From positions 133,812-184,405 of the forward strand of contig NZ_BBPM01000009.1 of NCBI RefSeq assembly GCF_000787775.1: DNA of 50,594 nt, in the 5' to 3' direction. The DNA comes from Streptacidiphilus carbonis (GTDB taxonomy: Bacteria > Actinomycetota > Actinomycetes > Streptomycetales > Streptomycetaceae). The position numbers and the translations under genes are program-made. The notes beneath the pieces were generated by a model, which saw only the letters and a list, made by a program, of their open reading frames with translations, ran no database searches and had not been told where the DNA came from. Below are positions 35,967 to 44,021 of this stretch, in pieces (position 1 is the stretch's first letter; the number at the start of each line of letters is the position of its first letter).

Positions 35967-36437
35967 ATGCGCTACGCGGCATTGCGACCGGACGAAGGGC
36001 GGCCCCCGGTTGTGCGGATCCTGACCAGCAGGCCGGTGCTGACGGCCTGCAACACCCTCTACCGGGCCACCGGCGGCGTCCTCGGCGCCTGGTGGTTCGG
36101 GCAGCCGATCCTGCTGCTGACCACGGTCGGGCGGAGGACCGGCGAGCGCCGGGTCAGCGGGCTGGTGTTCCTGCGCGACGGCGGACGGTATGTGGTGGTC
36201 GCCTCCGACAACGGCGCGGCCAGTCGCCCGGGCTGGTACTTCAACCTGCTCGCGTCGGGCGGTGGCGCGATCCAGTACCGGCGGACCCGGCAGGTGGTGA
36301 CCGCCCACGAGGCCGAGGGGGAGGAGCGGGAGCGGCTCTGGCCCCCGCTCCTCCAGGTCTACTCGGGCTACGACCGGCACCAGGCCAGGGCCGGTCGCCC
36401 GCTGCCGGTCATGGTGCTGACGCCGGTCACCTCATAG
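35967..36437 (+). CDS. Deazaflavin (F420)-dependent nitroreductase-like protein
   Basis: A 156-aa protein of the Ddn/F420-dependent split-barrel family. LLLTTVGRRTGERRVSGLVF, YVVVASDNGAASRPGWYFNL and QYRRTRQVVTAHEAEG are family signatures; the sequence ends with a typical YSGYDRHQARAGRPLPVMVL. It would use reduced F420 to reduce an unknown substrate; actinobacteria have many paralogues. The exact start is unsure: ATG 35967 or a GTG about 14 codons later. It stands alone next to the HAD remnant. Confidence 0.85.
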   Translation: MRYAALRPDEGRPPVVRILTSRPVLTACNTLYRATGGVLGAWWFGQPILLLTTVGRRTGERRVSGLVFLRDGGRYVVVASDNGAASRPGWYFNLLASGGGAIQYRRTRQVVTAHEAEGEERERLWPPLLQVYSGYDRHQARAGRPLPVMVLTPVTS

Positions 36438-36446
36438 CCTCGCCGA

Positions 36447-36484
36447 GCCGCACCGCCTCACCGTGCTCGGCCGCACCGCCTCAC
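36447..36484. repeat. 15-base direct repeat between convergent genes
   Basis: GCCGCACCGCCTCAC occurs at 36447-36461 and again at 36470-36484, the second copy running into the stop codon region of the oxidase gene. No clear hairpin. Probably a local duplication. Confidence 0.7.
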
Positions 36485-38220
36485 GGCAGCAGGCCGTCCA
36501 GGAAGGTGTTGCTGTAGATGCGGCTGGGGTCGTACTTGTCGAGGATCGACAGTGCGGTGTCCCAGTTGCCGCCGGACGGCTGGCCGGCCCGGTAGGCGGC
36601 GGGGACGGTGGTGTTGATGATGGTGGAGTCGGCCCAGGCGGCGGTGCCGGAGTAGGCCCAGCCCTTGGACCACTCGGGGCGGACCGCGGCGTAGTTGCCG
36701 GTGTAGTTGGAGAGCACCCACTGCTCGGTCTCGCGGTAGAACTGCTGGGACTGCGGGGTGCCGGGGATGGTCAGCAGGTCCATCCACACCGCGGTGTCCC
36801 AGCCCGGGTGGTCCGGCCGCGGTCGCACCGCGCTGAGCAGTGGCTGGACCGCGCCGGGGACCCCGCAGTCGGCGGCGTTGTCCAGGCCGGTGACCCGGAC
36901 CTCCCAGGGGCCGTTCATCGGGTACTGGCCCTTGTTCTGATAGGTCGTCAGGGCGTTGTTCAGGTGTGTGTAGAACTCGCTGACCACCCGCTGTACGTCG
37001 GACCGGGCGCAGAGGATGGCGTAGCCGTTCGCGGTGACCTGCAGCGTGGTCGGCCTGACGTAGAGCTGCGAGTTCTTGGCCCAGCCCCAGATGTCCCAGG
37101 TGCCGGTGACGATCAGCCCGGAGCCGACGATGCTCATCTCCAGGTTCTCGAAGGTCGGCGTGACCGAGACGTCCCCGCCGACGATCTGGGCGATCAGCGA
37201 GGACTCCTGGGAGTTCACCGAGTCGGCGAAGGTGAAGGGGAACGGGCTGTCGTTCTCCTTGGAGAACAGCGGCTTGCTGGGGGTCACCGACCAGACCTTG
37301 AGCCAGGGCACGGTGGTGAACGGGAACCAGATGGTCTCCACCCGCCCGCTCCTGTCGACCAGCGCGGCGAACGAGCTGGAGCCGGCCGAGGCCGGCGGGG
37401 CGAACAAAGTGCCGACATTGGTGGTGTAGGTGCTCTGGCAGCGCAGCCGGACGTTGGCGCCGATGCGCAGGGTGGCCTCGGTGACGAAGGCCCGGCCGAG
37501 GTGGACCAGGAAGGCGGCGATGTCGGGGTCGCTGCGCTGGAAGGTCTTGAGCGCGTAGGCGCCGGCCAAGGAGTCCCAGACCACGGCGGTCAGCGAGGTG
37601 ACCAGGTTGCTGACGGAGCCGAAGGTGTGCCCGGCGGTAAGCGTCTCGCCGCTGGCCGGGACCGCGCTGCCGTGGCCGTCGATGGCCAGCACGCCGCCCA
37701 GGCTGAGGTCGCCGGGGGCGGGGGTGTGGGTGAGCCCGTAGCCCGCGTTCTCCAGTGCGGTCAGCAGGTTGAGCATGGTGATGCCGGCCTGGGCGGTGAC
37801 ACTGGCCGGGCTGCCGCTGTTGACGGTGACGGCGGTGAGGTGCTGGGTGGTGTCGACCAGCAGGATGTCGCCGGTGGCGCCGCTCGGCTCCAGCAGCGGG
37901 GACCAGCCGTGGCCCATGCCCTTGGCGCGCAGCTTCCAGCCCTGGGCGTGGGCCCAGTTGGCGAGGGTGACCACATCGGCGGGGGTGGCCGGCGCGCAGG
38001 TCCACTGCGGGCTGAGCACGATCTCCCCGGACCAGTTGGTCCAGGCCTGCTGGTAGACGCTGATCCCGCTGGGGAAGGAGGGCGGGGCCGCGGTGTCGGC
38101 CTCGGCGGGGGTGACCCTGAACGCGGGTGTCCAGGTGAGGCCGGAGAGCGCGGCGGTGGCGCCGGCGGCGCCGAGAAAGGTGCGGCGGGACAGACGGTTC
38201 GGCTGATCGGATGAACCCAT
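36481..38220 (-). CDS. Tat-exported FAD oxidase, class II cholesterol-oxidase-like
   Basis: A 579-aa flavoprotein of the vanillyl-alcohol-oxidase superfamily. A twin-arginine signal (SRRTFLGAAGATAAL) and cleavage near AEADT come first. The FAD (PCMH-type) domain spans about 70-260: APATPADVVTLANWA and RAKGMGHGWSPL, where His104 is the likely covalent FAD attachment site. The rest matches the cholesterol oxidase substrate-binding domain (VRVTGLDNAADCGVPGAVQP, WAYSGTAAWAD). Class II cholesterol oxidases oxidise and isomerise 3-beta-hydroxysteroids with O2, but relatives may use other substrates. The ATG at 38220 has GGAGG nine bases upstream. It is monocistronic. Confidence 0.85.
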   Translation of the reverse strand: MGSSDQPNRLSRRTFLGAAGATAALSGLTWTPAFRVTPAEADTAAPPSFPSGISVYQQAWTNWSGEIVLSPQWTCAPATPADVVTLANWAHAQGWKLRAKGMGHGWSPLLEPSGATGDILLVDTTQHLTAVTVNSGSPASVTAQAGITMLNLLTALENAGYGLTHTPAPGDLSLGGVLAIDGHGSAVPASGETLTAGHTFGSVSNLVTSLTAVVWDSLAGAYALKTFQRSDPDIAAFLVHLGRAFVTEATLRIGANVRLRCQSTYTTNVGTLFAPPASAGSSSFAALVDRSGRVETIWFPFTTVPWLKVWSVTPSKPLFSKENDSPFPFTFADSVNSQESSLIAQIVGGDVSVTPTFENLEMSIVGSGLIVTGTWDIWGWAKNSQLYVRPTTLQVTANGYAILCARSDVQRVVSEFYTHLNNALTTYQNKGQYPMNGPWEVRVTGLDNAADCGVPGAVQPLLSAVRPRPDHPGWDTAVWMDLLTIPGTPQSQQFYRETEQWVLSNYTGNYAAVRPEWSKGWAYSGTAAWADSTIINTTVPAAYRAGQPSGGNWDTALSILDKYDPSRIYSNTFLDGLLP

Positions 38221-38603
38221 GACGAGAAACCTCCGCAGAGAGGTTGGGCATGCCCGTCCGAGCGGTGGAGGGCGTGCGGAATCAGCGTGGGGGCGCTGTG
38301 CGGAGCGCTGGGGGCCGCGCGGACGCGCGTCCAGCACGGAGGCGGTGCGGGCACTCCGTGACACCTTGGATCGTGGAACTGCGGTGGTGGTGGCGCACTT
38401 CGGGCGGCGGTCCGGTCCGGTGGTCCCGGGTGCCGGTCGGAGGGCCGCGGCGGTGCGGTGGGGAGAGGATCCGTCCCTGACCGCGAGAAGTCAATGACGG
38501 TGCGTCAGATCTGATTACCCGTCAGTTAACTTGCAAGGCCACGCAGGTTGGCGGTCGCGGGTCAGCGGTCGCGGGCCGGCGGGCGCTGGTCAACGGCCGC
38601 CGG
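38221..38603 (-). promoter_or_regulatory. Non-coding leader of the FAD oxidase gene, with inverted repeats
   Basis: About 380 bases with no gene I can support. From the gene outward there is the GGAGG ribosome site, a GC-rich leader with the palindrome GGACGCGCGTCC (38321-38332), and then a less GC-rich patch at 38490-38535 carrying TGACG-GTG-CGTCA (38495-38507) and a nearby extra half-site CCGTCAG. The latter motif matches the one in the MFS promoter. I did not find a convincing -35/-10 pair, but this patch is the likely promoter. Confidence 0.55.
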
Positions 38604-39782
38604 TCAGCGGTCGCCGAGCAGCCGGGCCAGCCCGGTGGGGGAGAGCAGGTGCCGCAGTGCCAGCCGGCTGGCGCCCTCGACCCCGGCCCGGCCGGCCAGC
38701 AGCGAGGTCTCGATGGCCAGGCTGCGGGTCGCCAGCGGCAGCGCCCGCCGGTAGACGACACCGCGGATCTCCGCGAGCAGGTCCTCGTGCAGTTCGGCCA
38801 GGCTGCCGCCGAGGACGATCAGGTCCGGGTTGTGGAAGCTCACCGCGGTGGCCAGCACCTCGCCGAGCCGCTGTCCGGCCAGCCGGACCTGGCGCCGGGC
38901 CAGGGCGTTTCCCTCGCTGCTGAGCCGGACCACGTCCCGGGTGGTGTGCACCTCGCAGCCGGCCTCGCGCAGTGCCGCGACCAGCGCCCCGCCGGAGGCG
39001 ACCGCCTCGATGCAGCCGGTGTTGCCGCAGTGGCACGGCACGTCCTCGTGGCCGGGGACCCGGACATGGCCGATGTCGCCGGCCGCCCCGGCCGCGCCCC
39101 GGTGCAGTTCGCCGTTGGAGACGATGCCGCAGCCGATGCCGGTGCCGACCTTGACGTAGAGCAGGTGCTGGACGGCGCGGCGGTGTGCGTACTCGCCGAG
39201 CGCCATCAGGTTCACGTCGTTGTCGACCAGGACCGGGGCGTCGTAGCCCTCGGCGAAGAAGGCGGGCACCGGGTATCCGTCCCAGCCCGGCATGATCGGC
39301 GGGCGGACCGGGGTGCCGGTGGCGAAGTCCACCGGTCCCGGCACGCCCACGCTGATCGCCCGGACGTCGGAGGTCTTGCGTCCGCTCTGCTCCAGCAGGG
39401 CCCGCAGCATGGTGTCGACCCGGGCCAGGATCGGCCCCGGGCCCTCGCCGATGTCGATGCCGGCGGCGCTCTCGGCCAGCGGGGCGCCGCCGAGGTCGGT
39501 GAGCAGCACCCGGCAGTGGGTGGCGCCCAGGTCCACCGCGCAGACCGCGCCGGTCAGCGGGTTGAGCCGCAGGGTCAGCGGCGGGCGGCCGCGTGCCGCA
39601 CTCGTCGGCTCGCCGTCCAGCAGCAGCCCGGCCCCGATCAGGGTGTCCACCCGCTGCGAGACGGTGGCCCTGGACATCCCGGTCGCGGTGGCGAGGGCGC
39701 TCCTGGTCCCGGCCGTCCCGGCGGCCACCAGCCGGGCCACCTCGCTCAGCGCCGTGTACTGCCGCGCGTCGATCGTGCTCAT
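38604..39782 (-). CDS. ROK family transcriptional regulator
   Basis: A 392-aa NagC/XylR-type regulator. An N-terminal winged helix (MSRATVSQRVDTLIGAGLLL) precedes the sugar-kinase-like ROK domain: AVDLGATHCRVLLTDLGGAP, LVDNDVNLMALGEYAHR, GTGIGCGIV and the zinc site CHCGNTGCIEAVAS. ROK regulators respond to sugars or their phosphates. I use the ATG at 39782; a GTG five codons upstream is also possible. It diverges from the four-gene oxidoreductase/isomerase operon, and its promoter overlaps an inverted repeat, so it probably represses both. Confidence 0.9.
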   Translation of the reverse strand: MSTIDARQYTALSEVARLVAAGTAGTRSALATATGMSRATVSQRVDTLIGAGLLLDGEPTSAARGRPPLTLRLNPLTGAVCAVDLGATHCRVLLTDLGGAPLAESAAGIDIGEGPGPILARVDTMLRALLEQSGRKTSDVRAISVGVPGPVDFATGTPVRPPIMPGWDGYPVPAFFAEGYDAPVLVDNDVNLMALGEYAHRRAVQHLLYVKVGTGIGCGIVSNGELHRGAAGAAGDIGHVRVPGHEDVPCHCGNTGCIEAVASGGALVAALREAGCEVHTTRDVVRLSSEGNALARRQVRLAGQRLGEVLATAVSFHNPDLIVLGGSLAELHEDLLAEIRGVVYRRALPLATRSLAIETSLLAGRAGVEGASRLALRHLLSPTGLARLLGDR

Positions 39783-39815
39783 CCGTCCCACCCGCACCGT
39801 CCGCTCGGCCTGCTA

Positions 39816-39853
39816 TTTATGCCAGAAGTTAGCGTAAATCACGTCATTGTCAA
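39816..39853 (-). promoter_or_regulatory. ROK gene promoter with inverted-repeat operator
   Basis: TTTATGC (39816-39822), nine bases, then GCGTAAA (39832-39838) form an imperfect inverted repeat in an AT-richer patch. On the minus strand TTGACA (39853-39848), a 16-base spacer and TAACTT (39831-39826) make a near-consensus promoter whose -10 lies in the centre of the repeat. This points to autoregulation by the ROK protein. Confidence 0.6.
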
Positions 39854-39876
39854 GCGGATAGCAGCGGGATTACGGT
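39847..39876 (+). promoter_or_regulatory. Possible promoter of the oxidoreductase/isomerase operon
   Basis: TTGTCA (39847-39852), an 18-base spacer and TACGGT (39871-39876) face right. The -35 overlaps that of the divergent ROK promoter. A GGAAAGGAG ribosome site follows at about 39888. The match is moderate. Confidence 0.45.
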
Positions 39877-39903
39877 TCTGACTGATCGGAAAGGAGCCGC
39901 GCT

Positions 39904-41037
39904 GTGATGCACGGTCAACTCCGGGTCGCCATCGCCGGAGCAGGCATGGTCGCCCGGGTCCACGCGGACGCCGTCCGACGGGCGGGGGCCCGACTGGTCG
40001 GTGTCTCCGCCTCCACCCCGGAGCGCGGCAAGGCCGCCGCCGCCGAACTGGGCGCCGAGCGCGCCTTCGACACCTCCGAGGACCTGGTCGTCAGCGACGA
40101 GGTCGACGTCGTGCACATCTGCACGCCGAACGGGCTGCACCGGCCGCTGGCCGAGCTCGCCCTGCGGGCCGGCAAGCACGTGGTCTGCGAGAAGCCGCTG
40201 GCGACCTCGGCGGCCGAGGCCGCGGAGCTGACCCGGCTCGCCTCCGGGCAGGGCGTGGTAACGGCGGTGCCGTTCGTCTACCGCTACCACCCGATGGCCG
40301 CCGAGGCCCGGGCCCGGGTGCGGTCCGGGGCGCTCGGCCCGGTGCACCTGCTGCACGGCCACTACCTGCAGGACTGGCTCGCCGACCCGGCCGACAGCAA
40401 CTGGCGGGTGGACCCGGTGGCCGGAGGACCGTCCAGGGCCTTCGCCGACATCGGCTCGCACTGGTGCGACCTGGCCGAGTGGATCACCGGTCACCGGATC
40501 ACCGAACTGGTCGCCTCCACCGCCACCGTCCACGGCGAGCGCAGCGCGGCCATGAGCGGCACGTTCACGGCGCCCGCCGCCGGTGGCGCCGTCGCCACCG
40601 AGGCCGTCGCCACCGAGGACGCCGCGCACCTGCTGTTCCGCACCGACCAGGGCGCCACCGGTTCGCTGCTGGTCTCCCAGGTCTCGCCCGGCCGCAAGAA
40701 CCGGCTCTGGCTGGAGGTCGACGCGGCCGGGGCCAGCGTGACCTTCGACCAGGAGAAGCCGGAGACGCTGCTGCTCGGCCGCCGGGAGAGCACCGAGGTG
40801 CTCAGCCGCGACGCCGCACTGCTGGCACCGGACGCGGCCCGGCTGTCCACCCTTCCCCCCGGCCACCCGCTCGGCTACGCCGACTGCTTCGCCGCCTTCG
40901 TCCGCGATGTGCACGACGCCGTACGCGGGGGCGAGCCCCGCCACCCCGGCTTCGCCGACGCCGCCCGCACCGCCGCTCTCACCGACGCGGTACTCGCCTC
41001 CGCCGACTCCCGTTCCTGGACCGAGGTACACGCATGA
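39904..41037 (+). CDS. Gfo/Idh/MocA family oxidoreductase
   Basis: A 377-aa NAD(P)-dependent sugar oxidoreductase. The Rossmann motif is AIAGAGMVARVHADAV; the family-defining KHVVCEKPLATSAAEA holds the catalytic Lys of EKP, and a large C-terminal sheet domain follows (DIGSHWCDLAEWITGHR, with the Asp and His near the active site). Substrates in this family are sugars, inositols or sugar acids. Start GTG 39904 or ATG 39907, behind GGAAAGGAG. First gene of four; the next ATG overlaps its stop by four bases. Confidence 0.9.
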   Translation: MMHGQLRVAIAGAGMVARVHADAVRRAGARLVGVSASTPERGKAAAAELGAERAFDTSEDLVVSDEVDVVHICTPNGLHRPLAELALRAGKHVVCEKPLATSAAEAAELTRLASGQGVVTAVPFVYRYHPMAAEARARVRSGALGPVHLLHGHYLQDWLADPADSNWRVDPVAGGPSRAFADIGSHWCDLAEWITGHRITELVASTATVHGERSAAMSGTFTAPAAGGAVATEAVATEDAAHLLFRTDQGATGSLLVSQVSPGRKNRLWLEVDAAGASVTFDQEKPETLLLGRRESTEVLSRDAALLAPDAARLSTLPPGHPLGYADCFAAFVRDVHDAVRGGEPRHPGFADAARTAALTDAVLASADSRSWTEVHA

Positions 41038-41954
41038 AGCTGGGATTCCTGACCGCCTGCCTGCCCCAGCTGACCCTGGAGCAGATCGTCCCCTGGGCCG
41101 CCGCCCACGACTACGACGCACTGGAGGTGGCCACCTGGCCCTCCACCGGGTCGCGCGACTTCGAGGCCAGCCACCTCGACGTCGCCGCCCTGGACCAGGA
41201 CGGCGCAGAGCGGGTCAAGGCGCTGTTCGACCAGCACGGCGTGGAGATCTCCGCCTTCGCCTACTACGAGAACAACCTGCACCCCGACGAGAGGCGCCGC
41301 GCCGAGATCGCCGAGCACCTGCGCCGCAATATCGACGCCGCCGCACTGCTGGGCGTCCCCTACGTGGGCACCTTCATCGGCCGCGACCCCGGGCGCTCGG
41401 TCAAGGAGAACGTCGCCGTCGGCGACAAGGTGCTGCCGCCGCTGGTCGACTACGCCACCGAACGCGGCGTCAAGCTCATCATCGAGAACTGCGTGATGGA
41501 GGGCTGGCATCCGGACGGCTACCCGGGCAACCTCGCCTACTCCCCGGAACTCTGGGAGTGGATGTTCTCGCTCGGCTTCTACCTCAACTACGACCCCTCC
41601 CACCTGATGTGGCTCGGCATCGACCCGGTCGAGGCGCTGCGGCCCTACGTCGACCGGATCCCGCACGCCCAGGCGAAGGACGCCCAGCTGGACCCGCGCG
41701 CCCGCGGCCGCTACGGGTTCTTCGGCAAGACCCTGGAGCGCGACAACCCCTGGGACGTGGGCTGGTGGCGCTACCGCGTGCCCGGCCTCGGCGACGTCGA
41801 CTGGCGCGCCGTGGTCGACACCCTCTACGAGGGCGGCTTCACCGGGACGCTCTCGGTCGAGCACGAGGACCCGGTCTGGGGCGGCACCGAGGAGAAGGTC
41901 AAGCAGGGCCTGATCGTCGCCCACCGCACGCTGCGCCCGCTGATCGTCGACTGA
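41034..41954 (+). CDS. Sugar phosphate isomerase/epimerase-like TIM barrel protein
   Basis: A 306-aa xylose-isomerase-like TIM barrel. Expected metal ligands are seen in IIENCVMEGWH, LNYDPSHLMWLGID, HAQAKDAQ and LSVEHEDP (Glu, Asp/His, His, Glu). Proteins of this type isomerise, epimerise or eliminate at keto-sugars. The pairing with a Gfo/Idh enzyme suggests it acts on the oxidised product. An 84-base gap follows before the next gene. Confidence 0.88.
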   Translation: MKLGFLTACLPQLTLEQIVPWAAAHDYDALEVATWPSTGSRDFEASHLDVAALDQDGAERVKALFDQHGVEISAFAYYENNLHPDERRRAEIAEHLRRNIDAAALLGVPYVGTFIGRDPGRSVKENVAVGDKVLPPLVDYATERGVKLIIENCVMEGWHPDGYPGNLAYSPELWEWMFSLGFYLNYDPSHLMWLGIDPVEALRPYVDRIPHAQAKDAQLDPRARGRYGFFGKTLERDNPWDVGWWRYRVPGLGDVDWRAVVDTLYEGGFTGTLSVEHEDPVWGGTEEKVKQGLIVAHRTLRPLIVD

Positions 41955-42038
41955 GCCCGGCCCGGTCGTAGCGTCAACAACCCGGATCCGAGCGGCCCAC
42001 ACTCCATCCGTCACTGTGTCCCGAGGAGCGCACCAGAG

Positions 42039-42794
42039 ATGTCCCACCCCCTCTCCGTCCAGCTGTACTCCGTCCGAGAGCTGATCGCCGACGACCGTGA
42101 CGGCGTGCTGCGCCGGATCGCCGAAGCCGGCTTCGGCGCGGTGGAGCCCTTCCGGCCCACCGATGACCCGCTCGGCTTCCGCAAGGTCGCCGACGACCTC
42201 GGCCTGTCCGTCTCCAGCGTCCACGCCATGGACCTGCTCGGCACCGAGACCGAGGCCGACGCGGTGTTCGACGCCGCCGCGGTGCTCGGCACCGAGCTGG
42301 TCATCGTCCCGGCCGGCATCGACCAGGAGGACTTCACCGGCACCGAGGGCCTGGCCCGAGCCGCGGACCGGCTCAACTCCCTGTCCGAGCGCGCCGCGGG
42401 ACACGGGCTGCAGCTCGGCTACCACAACCACTGGTGGGAGTTCGAGCCGATGGTGAACGACCGTCACGCCCTGGAGGCCCTGGCCGACCTGCTCGACCCG
42501 CGGGTCTTCCTGGAGGTCGACACCTACTGGGCCGCGGTCGGCGGCGCCGACGTCCCGGCCGTCCTCGGAGGTCTCGGCGACCGGGTGAAGGCGCTGCACA
42601 TCAAGGACGGACCGATCGTCAAGGGCGAGCCGCACACCGCGGTCGGCGCCGGCGCCATGCCGGTCCCGGAGATCCTCGCCGCCGCCCCGGCCCACGCCTG
42701 GCGCATCGTCGAGCTCGACAGCTGCGCCACCGACATCATCGAGGCCGTCGCGGCCAGCCGCCGCTACCTCACCGCCCTGGAGGCCCAGGCATGA
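42039..42794 (+). CDS. Second sugar phosphate isomerase/epimerase-like protein
   Basis: A 251-aa TIM barrel of the same superfamily, shorter than its neighbour. It opens PLSVQLYSVRELIADDRDGV and carries the metal-site segments LGYHNHWWEFEPM, FLEVDTYWAAVGGADV, LHIKDGP and IVELDSCATD. The start of this type (QLYSVR) recurs in epimerases next to keto-glycoside enzymes. CCGAGGAGCG lies upstream of the ATG. Its stop overlaps the next ATG by four bases. Confidence 0.88.
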   Translation: MSHPLSVQLYSVRELIADDRDGVLRRIAEAGFGAVEPFRPTDDPLGFRKVADDLGLSVSSVHAMDLLGTETEADAVFDAAAVLGTELVIVPAGIDQEDFTGTEGLARAADRLNSLSERAAGHGLQLGYHNHWWEFEPMVNDRHALEALADLLDPRVFLEVDTYWAAVGGADVPAVLGGLGDRVKALHIKDGPIVKGEPHTAVGAGAMPVPEILAAAPAHAWRIVELDSCATDIIEAVAASRRYLTALEAQA

Positions 42795-43900
42795 CAACCC
42801 GCTCCGGACCCGTCGGCGTCGCCCTGGTCGGCGCGGGCGTGATCAGCACCCAGTACCTGAAGAACCTCACCACCTTCCCGGACGTCCAGGTCGTCGGTAT
42901 CGCCGACCTGGACACCGAGCGGGCCCGGACCGCGGCCGAGGAGTACGGGGTCCCGTTCTCCGGGGACCTGGACTCCGTGCTCGCGCGGCCCGAGGTCGAG
43001 CTGGTCGTCAACCTGACGATCCCGGCCGCCCACGCCGCGGTGGCGCGGGCCGCGCTGGAGGCAGGCAAGCACGTCTACGGCGAGAAGCCGCTCGCGCTGG
43101 ACCCGGTCGAGGGCGAGAAGCTGCTCGCCGACGCGGCCGGTCGCGGCCTGCGGGTCGGGAGCGCTCCCGACACCTTCCTCGGCGCGGGTCTGCAGAGCGC
43201 CCTGCGGGCCATCGCCGCAGGCGCCATCGGCACGCCGGTCGCGGCGAACACCGCGGTGATGAACTTCGGCCCCGAACGCTGGCACCCCAGCCCCGAGTTC
43301 CTGTTCCAGTACGGCGCAGGGCCGCTGTTCGACCTGGGGCCCTACTACCTCACCGCACTGGTCGCGCTGCTGGGGCCGGTGTCCCAGGTCGCGGCCACGG
43401 CCAGGCAGGGCCGGGCCGAACGGGTCATCGGTTCGGGGCCGCGGGCCGGCACCGGCTTCACGGTCGAGGTGCCCACGCACGTCACCGCGCTGCTCGACTT
43501 CGAACGCGGCGCCACGGCGGCCACCACCTTCAGCTTCGACTCGGCGCTGCCCCGGATCCAGTTCGAGGTCACCGGCACCGAGGGCACCCTGGAGATCCCC
43601 GACCCCAACACCTTCGACGGTGTGCTGCGGGTGCGCGGCGGCGCCGACGAGGACTGGCGCGAACTGCCGGTCGGCGGGACCACGGCCGGACGCGGCATCG
43701 GAGTCCTGGACATGGCCCGCGCGCTGCGGGCGGAGCGCCCGCACCGGGCTTCGGGCGAACTGGCCCAGCACGTGCTGGAGACCATGGCCGCGGTCACCGA
43801 CTCCGCGGCCGCCGGGGCGTTTCGCGGGGTCAGCTCCCGCTGCGAGGCGCCGGAGGCGCTGCCGGAGACCTGGTCGCCGTTGGAGGCCACCCTGGGCTGA
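42791..43900 (+). CDS. Second Gfo/Idh/MocA family oxidoreductase
   Basis: A 369-aa paralogue of the first oxidoreductase of this operon, with GVALVGAGVISTQYLKNLTT as cofactor motif and KHVYGEKPLALDPVEGEKLL as EKP motif. The C-terminal domain (FDLGPYYLTALVALLGPVSQ) is of a different subgroup from the first gene, closer to those acting on glycosides or amino-sugar derivatives. Last gene of the operon. It ends just before the dispersed repeat at 43905. Confidence 0.9.
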   Translation: MTTRSGPVGVALVGAGVISTQYLKNLTTFPDVQVVGIADLDTERARTAAEEYGVPFSGDLDSVLARPEVELVVNLTIPAAHAAVARAALEAGKHVYGEKPLALDPVEGEKLLADAAGRGLRVGSAPDTFLGAGLQSALRAIAAGAIGTPVAANTAVMNFGPERWHPSPEFLFQYGAGPLFDLGPYYLTALVALLGPVSQVAATARQGRAERVIGSGPRAGTGFTVEVPTHVTALLDFERGATAATTFSFDSALPRIQFEVTGTEGTLEIPDPNTFDGVLRVRGGADEDWRELPVGGTTAGRGIGVLDMARALRAERPHRASGELAQHVLETMAAVTDSAAAGAFRGVSSRCEAPEALPETWSPLEATLG

Positions 43901-43904
43901 GGCC

Positions 43905-43960
43905 CGCTTTCGGCTGCGGGTTGTGCCTGGTTTGTCGCGCAGTTCCTCGTGCCCCCAGGT
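43905..43960. repeat. Copy of a dispersed streptomycete intergenic repeat
   Basis: GCTTTCGGCTGCGGGTTGTG, then TTTGTCGCGCAGTTCCTCGT and a C-run. This resembles, from memory, a sequence found in many copies between streptomycete genes (reverse-complement form GGGGCGCGGGGAACTGCGCG). A second, inverted partial copy starts about 40 bases on. Its function is not established. Confidence 0.6.
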
Positions 43961-44021
43961 GAGTGCAACTGATCCGAGGTGGTCAAGTTGCATCCGCCTT
44001 GGGGGCGCTGGGAACTGCGCG
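43936..44021. terminator. Long imperfect hairpin between convergent genes
   Basis: Arms 43936-43970 and 43986-44021 are inverted copies (about 28 of 35 positions pair), separated by a 15-base loop. The outer part comes from the dispersed repeat (CGCGCAGTTCC) and the inner part is TGCAACT. The loop contains the stop codon of the macrodomain gene, and the right arm encodes its last residues. It probably terminates transcription from both sides. Confidence 0.65.

Noticed and set aside
35736-36380. A 214-codon minus-strand frame as a full gene
   Set aside because: Only its last 46 codons match the HAD hydrolase start; the rest is antisense to the deazaflavin reductase and precedes the natural HAD start.
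36463-38214. A 583-codon Gly/Val-rich frame opposite the FAD oxidase
   Set aside because: It is an antisense shadow; the oxidase has a Tat signal, a FAD motif and a ribosome site.
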